Shown here in pieces: positions 1 through 5,459 of a stretch of 6,740 nucleotides of DNA; position 1 is the stretch's first letter, and every line of letters begins with the position of its first letter. The position numbers and the translations under genes are program-made. The DNA comes from Pseudomonadota bacterium (lineage in GTDB: Bacteria; Pseudomonadota; Alphaproteobacteria; Sphingomonadales; SMXR01): positions 1-6,740 of the forward strand of contig JADFFP010000070.1 of assembly GCA_022568115.1 (NCBI GenBank). Reading direction: 5' to 3'. The notes beneath the pieces were generated by a model. That model ran no database searches, was not told where the DNA came from, and saw nothing but the letters and a program-made list of their open reading frames with translations.

Positions 1-6
1 CTTTCT

Positions 7-126
7 ATCTGTCACCACCCCCCGCTTATTATCTGTCACCCCCGCCCGCGTTTTATCTGTCACCCCCGCCCGCTTTTTATCTGTCACCCCCGCCCGCTTT
101 TTATCTGTCACCCCCGCGGAGGCGGG
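7..126. repeat. Five-copy 24-bp tandem repeat array
   Basis: The word ATCTGTCAC begins at 7, 31, 55, 79 and 103, an exact 24-bp period. The typical unit is ATCTGTCACCCCCGCCCGC followed by a run of five T. Copies 3 and 4 are identical. Copy 1 (CACCACCCCCCGCTTATT) and copy 2 (CGCGTTTT in place of CGCTTTTT) diverge slightly. Copy 5 departs from the unit after CACCCCCGC, where it becomes a palindrome. The array starts so close to the left edge that more copies may lie outside. There are no unique spacers, so this is not a CRISPR array. It looks like local amplification of one arm of a REP-like palindromic element, or a set of protein-binding iterons. The function is unknown. Confidence 0.85.
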
Positions 127-135
127 GGTCTGGAC
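106..135. repeat. GC-rich REP-like palindrome ending the array
   Basis: CCCCCGC (111-117) pairs perfectly with GCGGGGG (122-128) around a GGAG loop. TGTC (106-109) and GACA (132-135) can extend the stem across a small bulge. The arrangement resembles the widespread proteobacterial intergenic palindromes of the type GTCA-pyrimidine-CCCCGC...GCGGGG, recognised from memory. It is fused to the last copy of the tandem array, which suggests that the array derived from its left arm. There is no T-run directly after it, so a terminator role is not supported. Confidence 0.65.
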
Positions 136-161
136 ATATTTACACAGCTCCACTGGCAGAC

Positions 162-227
162 AATTAGTCCTCCTCAGGCTTGCCGGATACCGGCCTAAAG
201 CCGGTATGACTAATTTTTTTATTTTTT
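162..227 (+). terminator. Bulged stem-loop with T-run; terminator-like
   Basis: The 3' arm 200-215 is continuous (GCCGGTATGACTAATT). It pairs in two blocks: ATACCGGC (187-194) with GCCGGTAT (200-207) around a CTAAA loop, and AATTAGTC (162-169) with GACTAATT (208-215). The 5' side carries a 17-base bulge (170-186). On the plus strand the structure runs straight into a T-rich tract (214-227, interrupted by one A). It therefore resembles an intrinsic terminator for rightward transcripts coming from the left edge. It lies just past the cfa stop, so on the minus strand it could also stabilise the cfa mRNA 3' end, although no T-run follows in that direction. The core matches the common GTCATACCGGC-type intergenic palindrome. 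Confidence 0.55.
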
Positions 228-1418
228 GAAAAGATAATCCCGGGTCAGCGGGACGGCACCGGGTTTTTTGGCCAGCTGGATCTGGAACACCACATGGCCC
301 AGATGGCGGAAAGAAACCTCGGCGGTCGAGAGGTAAAAATCCCACATCCGGAAAAACCGCTGATCATAAAGCTTGATGATTTTCTTTTTGTGCTGATGGG
401 TGCGGCGCCGCCATTCCTTCAAAGTCTCGGCGTAATGCAGCCGCCAGATCTCGATGTCGGTAATGTACAGCCCGGCTTTTTCGATATGCGGCGTCAGTTC
501 ACTGAGCGCCGGGGTATAGCCGCCGGGAAAGATGTATTTGAGCGTCCAGGCATCGGTCGCCCCGGGGCCATCGGCCCGGCCAATGGTGTGCAGCAGCGCC
601 ACCCCATCATCCTCAAGGCAGTCACAAACCTTGTTGAAAAAGGTCTGGTAGTGGCGCCGCCCGACGTGCTCGAACATGCCGACCGAAACGACCCGGTCAA
701 AGGTCTCGCGGACCTCGCGGAAATCCTGCAGGCGGTAGCCAACTTTATCGGCCGCCCGGGCCTTGGCCGCGCGTTTTCTGGCGACACTTAATTGTTCCTT
801 GCTTAAGGTAATGCCGGTGACATGGGCGCCGGATTTCTTGTGCAGGCTGAGCGCCAGCCCCCCCCAGCCGCAGCCGATATCGAGAACCCGCATGCCCTTT
901 TTCAACAGCAGTTTTTTGGCGATCAGGGTCTTTTTATTTTCCTGAGCCTGCTCCAGGGTCTCGCCCGGCTTCTTGAAATAGGCGCACGAATACTGGCGGC
1001 CAGCGTCCAGAAACAGATCATAAAGCTCATCCGATAAATCATAATGATGAGCGACGTTTTTCCTCGAGCGGGCGACCGGATTGATGGTGCTGAGCCAACC
1101 CTTGAAGCGCGGCCAGGGGTTGCCGCCCATATTGTGAAACGCATTGCCGGGCCGCCATTCCATATTTTTTGCAACCAGGAGCAGGAAATCGTAAATGCCG
1201 CGGTCTCCATCCGGCAGCAGGGTCCCGTCCATATAGGCCTCGCCGGCCTTGAGACCGGGTTTGAACGTCACGCCCCAGGGTTTGAAATCCTTGGTCAGGC
1301 GGATCGCTGCCTCAGGCCCTTCGGCGCCGCCAAAGGTGTGGGCCACGCCGTCTGCATCGATAACGGTGAGGGTCCCCTCCCGGATCAGTTTTTTGAACAA
1401 GACCGATAATGGAAACAT
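219..1418 (-). CDS. cfa: Cyclopropane-fatty-acyl-phospholipid synthase
   Basis: SAM-dependent enzyme that adds a methylene bridge to cis-unsaturated acyl chains of membrane phospholipids. It acts at the cytoplasmic face of the membrane and is typically linked to stationary phase, acid or solvent stress. The 399-residue length fits the family (E. coli Cfa has 382). The N-terminal Cfa domain spans about 1-120. The methyltransferase core follows, with SAM motif VLDIGCGWGG (178-187). Residues matching the E. coli bicarbonate site are visible: C145 (YSCAYF), E250 (GMFEHVG), H277 and I279 (LLHTIG) and Y329 (LHYAETL), offset from E. coli by a near-constant 6-12 positions. YIFPGG (295-300) is also typical. 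The start at MFPLSVLF is preceded by AAAGGA with a 6-base spacer (1425-1430). An in-frame upstream extension to 1583 would overlap the CBS gene and has a low-quality, Arg/Pro/Ser-rich sequence. The gene lies 91 bases downstream of the CBS gene on the same strand and is probably co-transcribed with it. The enzyme looks intact. Confidence 0.95.
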   Translation of the reverse strand: MFPLSVLFKKLIREGTLTVIDADGVAHTFGGAEGPEAAIRLTKDFKPWGVTFKPGLKAGEAYMDGTLLPDGDRGIYDFLLLVAKNMEWRPGNAFHNMGGNPWPRFKGWLSTINPVARSRKNVAHHYDLSDELYDLFLDAGRQYSCAYFKKPGETLEQAQENKKTLIAKKLLLKKGMRVLDIGCGWGGLALSLHKKSGAHVTGITLSKEQLSVARKRAAKARAADKVGYRLQDFREVRETFDRVVSVGMFEHVGRRHYQTFFNKVCDCLEDDGVALLHTIGRADGPGATDAWTLKYIFPGGYTPALSELTPHIEKAGLYITDIEIWRLHYAETLKEWRRRTHQHKKKIIKLYDQRFFRMWDFYLSTAEVSFRHLGHVVFQIQLAKKPGAVPLTRDYLFKK

Positions 1419-1509
1419 ATAATATCCTTTAATCCGGGCCGACATTGGCATTTGAAAGGGTGATGTGCAAGAGAGGAAGCGGCGATGCCAGGGGCTTTTC
1501 TTCGGATTG

Positions 1510-1941
1510 CTAGCCGGAGGTGATGTAGGAGCGCAGCGCCTCGGCCTCGTGTTCGGTCTCGGAGATCCGTTCCTTGACCGCATCGCCGATGCTGATGACG
1601 CCGACCAGCTTGCCGTCTTTCAGGACCGGCATGTGGCGAAAACGGTGCTTGGTCATCAAGGCCATGACATCGCTGATCGAATGGTCAGGGGTGCAGGTGA
1701 TCACGTCTTTAGTCATCAGGGACGAGACCGGGTCGGCGAGCAGGCTGGCGCCGGCCTCGGGCAGGGCGCGGACGATGTCGCGCTCGGACAGGACCCCGGT
1801 GATTTTGTCCCTGGGCCCCAAAACCAGCAGCGCGCCGATGTGGTGCTGTTTCATAACCTCCAGGGCATGCAGGATCGTGTCCTGTCCGGCGACGGAGATT
1901 ACCTGGTTTCCTTTTTCCTTTAAAATCTTCGCAACGGTCAT
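1510..1941 (-). CDS. Tandem CBS-domain protein
   Basis: A 143-residue cytosolic protein made almost entirely of two CBS repeats forming one Bateman module. CBS1 is at about 7-60, ending GVLSERDIVRAL (49-60). CBS2 is at about 72-127, with RFRHMPVL (100-107) and GKLVGVISIGDAVK (110-123). Such modules usually bind AMP, ATP, SAM or related adenosyl ligands and act as energy or ligand sensors. No catalytic domain is attached, so the partner is unknown. The charged C-terminal tail (HEAEALRSYI) is common in stand-alone members. The start at MTVAKIL is fixed by a near-perfect Shine-Dalgarno GAGGAGG (1948-1954) with a 6-base spacer. An upstream ATG at 1980 lacks this and falls inside the predicted promoter. 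The gene is followed by cfa and is divergent from the ligase operon. A SAM-binding link to Cfa is conceivable but unproven. Confidence 0.9.
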   Translation of the reverse strand: MTVAKILKEKGNQVISVAGQDTILHALEVMKQHHIGALLVLGPRDKITGVLSERDIVRALPEAGASLLADPVSSLMTKDVITCTPDHSISDVMALMTKHRFRHMPVLKDGKLVGVISIGDAVKERISETEHEAEALRSYITSG

Positions 1942-1978
1942 GGATTTCCTCCTCAAAAAATCCCAGCTCCTGAAGGCC

Positions 1979-2007
1979 ATTATGCCTTATTTGGCATTAC
2001 ATGTCCA
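1979..2007 (-). promoter_or_regulatory. Predicted sigma-70-type promoter for CBS-cfa
   Basis: On the minus strand, TGGACA (2007 to 2002, 5 of 6 to TTGACA) is followed after exactly 17 bases by CATAAT (1984 to 1979, 5 of 6 to TATAAT). Transcription would start near 1972 and give a leader of about 30 bases that contains the strong GAGGAGG ribosome-binding site of the CBS gene. This rests on consensus matching alone. Confidence 0.5.
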
Positions 2008-2009
2008 AA
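1990..2009. promoter_or_regulatory. TTTGG-N10-CCAAA dyad, possible operator
   Basis: TTTGG (1990-1994) and CCAAA (2005-2009) form an inverted repeat with centres about one and a half helical turns apart. It covers the -35 elements of both predicted divergent promoters. Such placement would let one bound regulator control both directions. The arms are only 5 bp, so chance is possible. The binding protein is unknown; the LytTR protein of the operon is a candidate only by proximity, and LytTR proteins usually bind direct repeats. Confidence 0.3.
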
Positions 2010-2019
2010 AGCGTTTAAA
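1991..2019 (+). promoter_or_regulatory. Predicted promoter for the ligase operon
   Basis: TTGGCA (1991-1996, 5 of 6 to the -35 consensus), a 17-base spacer, then TTTAAA (2014-2019, 4 of 6 to the -10 consensus). Transcription would begin near 2026, giving a leader of about 55 bases before the ATG at 2081. That is incompatible with a protein start at 1982. It overlaps the predicted minus-strand promoter back to back. Confidence 0.4.
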
Positions 2020-2080
2020 AATACCGCTTTTTACCGGGCCTGCACTTGACCCTAAAGATGTTTTCTTTAAAACCTCAGGG

Positions 2081-3496
2081 ATGGGCGAAGAGATTGAAAA
2101 ATCCAGATTCACCAAAGAGGATTTCCGTGAATTTGACCGGCGGCTTCGTGAAGAGGCCGATTTGCTGGAAGTGTGGTTCTCCAAACACCGCTTTGCCGAA
2201 ACCGAACCGTACGGTGGCTATGAGCTGGAGGCCTGTATGGTCGATGAACATTTCCGGCCGGCTCCGAAAAACCATGAATTCCTGAAAAAACTCGACAACC
2301 CGTTGGTGGTTCATGAGTTGTCGCTGTTTAACGTCGAGTTCAATGGCGAGCCGGAGAAACTGACCGGGAAGGGGCTGAGCCGGCTGCACAAAGGGCTTGA
2401 GAAAACCTGGCAAGAAGCCCAGAAAACCGCCGCTGAAATGGGTCTTAAAATCCTCATGATCGGCATTCTGCCGACCTTGAAGAATAAAGACCTGTGTCCC
2501 GGGAATATGTCCTATGCCAAGCGCTACAAGGCGATCAACCAGCAAATCCTGCACTTGCGCAAAGGCAAGCCGATCGAGTTTGCCCTGAAGCTCAACGACG
2601 GCATTAAAACCATCCATACCGATGTCATGCTGGAGGCGGCCGCGACCTCTTTCCAGATTCACCTGAAGGTCAGGCCGCATAACGGCATCCGCTATTACAA
2701 CGCCTCGAAAATCGCCTCGGCGCCGATGGTCGGCATTGCCGCCAATTCGCCCTACCTGTTCGGCCGGAACCTGTGGGCGGAAACCCGCATTCCGTTGTTT
2801 GAGCGCGCGGTCTCGGTCGGCAAATGGGATTATTGCGAGCGCGTAACCTTCGGCGTGCGTTACATTGAAAATTCCCTGTTTGGGGTGTTCCAGGCCAACC
2901 GCCAGCGCTATCCGGTGCTTTTGCCAAAACTGTTCGACGATCCCCCCCAGGAGATGCGCCACACCCGGCTGCACAACGGCACGATCTGGCGCTGGACCCG
3001 GCCGATTATTGGCAGGGACAAGGACGGCGCCCCGCACCTTCGGATCGAACACCGGCCGGTCCCGGCGGGCCCGACGGTCATCGACCAGATCGCCAACATG
3101 GCGTTTTTCTACGGGCTGGTGGAAATGCTGGTCAAGGAAATGCCCGACCTGGTCTGGGATATTCCGTTTTTTGACGCGCGCGATAATTTTTATCAGGCGG
3201 CCCGCCATGGCCTTGAGGCGACGGTGGTCTGGAAGGAGCAAAGCTATCTGCTGAAAGACCTGGTTTTGGAGGTGCTGCTGCCGCTCGCCCGCCAAGGCCT
3301 GCGGGTTCTCGGTATTGATCAGGAGGATAGCGATAGCTACCTCGGCATTATCGAAGCGCGCGCCAAAAGCGGCCAGAACGGCGCCACCTGGCAGCGCGCC
3401 TTCATGGCGGGGGGCGGGAAAAGCATGGAAGACCTGTGCGCGGCGTATTTCGAGCATCAGGAAAAAGGCCTTCCGGTGCACGAGTGGCCGATATAA
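2081..3496 (+). CDS. GCS2-type carboxylate-amine ligase (glutamate-cysteine ligase-like)
   Basis: Predicted cytosolic ATP-dependent ligase of the glutamate-cysteine ligase type 2 (YbdK/COG2170-like) group, which shares the glutamine-synthetase fold. It would activate a carboxylate as acyl phosphate and join it to an amine. The 471-residue length is longer than E. coli YbdK (about 370). Family-like blocks are GYELEACM (46-53, likely metal or substrate acids E48/E50), LFNVEFN (82-88), GILPTL (128-133), SFQIHLKV (190-197), WRWTRP (303-308) and RIEHRPVPAGPT (321-332). These order and residue roles are inferred by analogy. There is no signal peptide. The ATG at 2081 is chosen because the in-frame stretch 1982-2080 has low third-position GC and overlaps predicted promoters. 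However, 2081 has only a poor ribosome-binding site, and ATG 1982 has GAAGG (1972-1976) ahead of it, so a 504-residue form cannot be excluded. It is the first gene of the operon and its stop abuts the ATG of the hydrolase. True gamma-glutamylcysteine synthesis is uncertain; another amino-acid substrate is equally possible. Confidence 0.8.
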   Translation: MGEEIEKSRFTKEDFREFDRRLREEADLLEVWFSKHRFAETEPYGGYELEACMVDEHFRPAPKNHEFLKKLDNPLVVHELSLFNVEFNGEPEKLTGKGLSRLHKGLEKTWQEAQKTAAEMGLKILMIGILPTLKNKDLCPGNMSYAKRYKAINQQILHLRKGKPIEFALKLNDGIKTIHTDVMLEAAATSFQIHLKVRPHNGIRYYNASKIASAPMVGIAANSPYLFGRNLWAETRIPLFERAVSVGKWDYCERVTFGVRYIENSLFGVFQANRQRYPVLLPKLFDDPPQEMRHTRLHNGTIWRWTRPIIGRDKDGAPHLRIEHRPVPAGPTVIDQIANMAFFYGLVEMLVKEMPDLVWDIPFFDARDNFYQAARHGLEATVVWKEQSYLLKDLVLEVLLPLARQGLRVLGIDQEDSDSYLGIIEARAKSGQNGATWQRAFMAGGGKSMEDLCAAYFEHQEKGLPVHEWPI

Positions 3497-4534
3497 ATGT
3501 TGAAAATTAAAACCTCATTACCCGGCGGGTTTTTTGCAGCCGGGCCAAGGGATCTCAACCAACTGCTGGGCGGCCCGACGCTGTTTTACTTAAAGGGTGA
3601 GCGCGAACCGGCGCTGTTTGTCTCGGTGCTGCTGCACGGCAACGAACCGGCCGGGTTCAGCGCGATCCAGAAAGTCCTGGCCAAAACCGAATACGGCGGC
3701 GGAACATTGAGGCTGCCGCGCTCCCTGATCCTTTTCATCGGCAATGTGGCGGCGGCGGAGGCTGGCCTGCGCCACCTGCCCGGGCAACCCGACTACAACC
3801 GCATCTGGCCCGGCGCCGGAGCACCCAAGACGCCCGAGCACAAAATGATGCGCCAGATCGTTGAGGAAATGAAATCCCGCGGTCTGTTCGCCAGTGTCGA
3901 TCTCCACAGCACCACCGGCATGAACCCCCATTACGCCTGTGTTAACCAACTGGACGCCAGCTTTCTGCATCTGGCCTCGCTGTTCAGCCGCACGGTGGTT
4001 TATTTCCGTTTTCCGAAGGGTGTGCAGTCGCTTATCTTTTCGGAATTCACAACCGCGGTGACGGTGGAATGCGGCAAGGTCGGTGACAAGACCGGGGTCG
4101 AACACGGCGGGAATTTCCTGTCGGCGTGCCTGAAATTGTCAGAATTTCCGCGCCGCGAGGTGGCCGCCCACGACGTTAATCTTTATCACACGGTGGGCCG
4201 GGTGACGGTGGCAAAAGACGCCAGCTTCAGCTTTGGGGACGAGGCCGCCGACATTCGCTTTGTCGATCATCTCGACAGTTATAATTTCAATGAACTGCCG
4301 GCCGGGACGATTCTCGCCCGGGTGGATCAGGCGGACCGCCCGTTGATTGAGGTTCTGAACGAGCAAGGCCGCAACGTCACCGATGACTATTTCCTGATCG
4401 GGGACGGGTTTTTGAAAACCAAAGCCCGGGTCATGCCCTCGATGCTGACCAGGGACAAGAGCATCATCCGCAACGACTGTTTGTGCTATGTAATGGAGCG
4501 CTATCCGTTTGCCCTTGCGTCCACTGACGGTTAA
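3497..4534 (+). CDS. Zinc-dependent aspartoacylase/succinylglutamate desuccinylase-family hydrolase
   Basis: A 345-residue M14-like metallohydrolase of the AstE/AspA group, which cleaves N-acyl amino acids or related amides. Visible zinc-site motifs are HGNEPAG (47-53, ligands H47 and E50) and DLHSTTG (135-141, third ligand H137). DYNRIWPG (99-106) corresponds to the substrate-binding DxNRxFPG segment, and VECGKVG (190-196) supplies the probable general base E191. The C-terminal third (about 235-345) resembles the beta-rich domain that caps the active site in this family. Length agrees with bacterial AstE-like proteins. No signal peptide is visible, so it is probably cytosolic. The ATG directly follows the ligase TAA (TAAATG) with no strong own ribosome-binding site, so translation is probably coupled. 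The rest of the arginine-succinyltransferase (ast) pathway is absent from the visible neighbourhood, so a catabolic AstE role is unlikely. A substrate linked to the ligase product is the more natural inference. Confidence 0.85.
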   Translation: MLKIKTSLPGGFFAAGPRDLNQLLGGPTLFYLKGEREPALFVSVLLHGNEPAGFSAIQKVLAKTEYGGGTLRLPRSLILFIGNVAAAEAGLRHLPGQPDYNRIWPGAGAPKTPEHKMMRQIVEEMKSRGLFASVDLHSTTGMNPHYACVNQLDASFLHLASLFSRTVVYFRFPKGVQSLIFSEFTTAVTVECGKVGDKTGVEHGGNFLSACLKLSEFPRREVAAHDVNLYHTVGRVTVAKDASFSFGDEAADIRFVDHLDSYNFNELPAGTILARVDQADRPLIEVLNEQGRNVTDDYFLIGDGFLKTKARVMPSMLTRDKSIIRNDCLCYVMERYPFALASTDG

Positions 4535-4543
4535 GGTCTGCGC

Positions 4544-5335
4544 ATGGACACCCATTTGAAAAAACGGTTTTTATATTCCAGCGCCGGGTTGGCTGTGATT
4601 GTTGTTCTGGTCGCATCCGTGATTTTTTTCCGGGTTGTTATCTTTTCCGGTAAACCGGTTACAGAGTTCCGGGAAATCCTGGTCTGGCAGGCGGCCGCAT
4701 GGCTTCCATGGGCCTTTGTCCTGGCCCTGATAGCACTTCCCTTTGGCACAAAGTTGCAGGATATGATCAGACGCTGGAATTTGGCCGCCCATGTGATTGC
4801 CGCCGTGGTTATCGCCACCGCCGCCACACTGTGGTTCAAACTGGTCAGTGAGAACATCAGCCCGTTTCTGGATATGGAAGAAACCCGGTATGGGGTTTTC
4901 CCGTGGTTTTTCATTTTCTGGTTTTTCTTTGGCTTGTTTCTTTACTGGGGAGCGGTCGCCACTTTCGGTTTGACGGGTGAAGGGCCTCCCGAAAAACCAG
5001 CCAAAGCCCGCTTGATGGTCAAAACCGGCAAGGTCTCGGAAGTGGTCAAGCCGGAAGACGTGCTGTGGATCGAAGCCCAGGATTATTATTCGGTGCTGCA
5101 CCTGGAGGGGCGCCAGTCATGGATCAAGATGACCATGAAAGAGCTGGAGGGCGCCCTTGATCCGGCAAGCTTCGTGCGCATTCACCGTTCGACCATCATC
5201 AACGTCAATCACCTGAAACAGATTAAAACCGAGACCAGCGGCAAATACACCGCGATCATGAACGACGGCAAAAAGCGCGCCATCTCCCGCCAGGGTTGGC
5301 GTGATCTGAAAAAAACTCTCAAGGCCACAAAATAA
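4544..5335 (+). CDS. Membrane-anchored LytTR-family transcription regulator
   Basis: A 263-residue protein with four predicted membrane helices at about 9-33, 46-67, 80-100 and 118-142 (the last very Phe/Trp-rich), then a cytosolic LytTR DNA-binding domain at about 157-260. Characteristic LytTR segments are EDVLWIEAQDYYSVLHL (171-187), FVRIHRSTIINVNHL (210-224) and the terminal AISRQGWRDLKK (246-257). There is no response-regulator receiver domain, so signalling should be one-component: a membrane event alters a DNA-binding domain held at the membrane. AAGG (4533-4536) overlaps the stop of the hydrolase gene, 7 bases before the ATG, so the two are in one operon. It probably regulates its own operon or neighbouring genes, but no clear LytTR direct-repeat site was found. 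Family assignment is firm; the ligand and targets are unknown. Confidence 0.9.
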   Translation: MDTHLKKRFLYSSAGLAVIVVLVASVIFFRVVIFSGKPVTEFREILVWQAAAWLPWAFVLALIALPFGTKLQDMIRRWNLAAHVIAAVVIATAATLWFKLVSENISPFLDMEETRYGVFPWFFIFWFFFGLFLYWGAVATFGLTGEGPPEKPAKARLMVKTGKVSEVVKPEDVLWIEAQDYYSVLHLEGRQSWIKMTMKELEGALDPASFVRIHRSTIINVNHLKQIKTETSGKYTAIMNDGKKRAISRQGWRDLKKTLKATK

Positions 5336-5459
5336 AACCCGTTACCACCCACGTGCAAAAAATGTCCTTTGGCGGGCGGTTCCGGTCGGTACACGGCTCT
5401 CCTGATCAATAAAGACAAATCACCCCTAATATTCCGGGCAAAACGACTGTAAGGGTTCG
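5336..5459. other. Intergenic region between LytTR and phosphatase genes
   Basis: This is 124 bases with no clear hairpin plus T-run, so no terminator for the LytTR operon is evident. TAATAT (5427-5432) could be a -10 element for the downstream gene, but no good -35 lies 16-18 bases upstream. AAGGG (5451-5455), 4 bases before the ATG at 5460, is a credible ribosome-binding site. The gap and the change in base composition suggest a separate transcription unit begins here. Confidence 0.5.

Larger units (their letters stand above)
1..218. other. Gene-free region downstream of cfa
   Basis: This stretch lies beyond the 3' end of the minus-strand cfa gene. It contains the tandem array, the GC-rich palindrome and the bulged stem-loop listed separately. 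I see no start codon with a ribosome-binding site followed by a protein-like frame. The plus frame through the array stays open until a TAA at 196-198, but only because the 24-bp unit is a multiple of three. The resulting Ile-Cys-His-Pro-rich repeats look like noise. Positions 131-161 hold nothing recognisable. Confidence 0.6.

Noticed and set aside
7..126. Possible CRISPR array
   Set aside because: The 24-bp unit repeats head to tail without unique spacers, and no cas genes are visible.
1..198. Plus-strand open frame with repeated Ile-Cys-His-Pro-rich octapeptides
   Set aside because: The frame is open only because the 24-bp unit is divisible by three and lacks stops. It has no start within the window, and its tail is formed by a known type of intergenic palindrome.
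1442..1509. Weak hairpin (AAGC/GCTT with inner GGC/GCC) between the CBS and cfa genes
   Set aside because: The stems are short and bulged, and the T-run lies on the strand opposite to the genes, so it does not support a terminator separating the two.
1419..1583. N-terminal extension of Cfa by 55 residues
   Set aside because: It overlaps the end of the CBS gene and is Arg/Pro/Ser-rich. The ATG at 1418 has a good AAAGGA site and starts the conserved family sequence.
1574..1981. Upstream in-frame extension of the ligase frame across the CBS gene
   Set aside because: It runs antisense through the well-supported CBS coding region, has no family similarity, and would overlap the predicted promoters.
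2075..3481. A long open frame of 468 codons on the minus strand opposite the ligase gene
   Set aside because: It is the antisense shadow of a GC-rich gene. Its translation is rich in Arg, Gln, His and Pro with no recognisable motif, while the plus frame has clear ligase motifs and an operon context.
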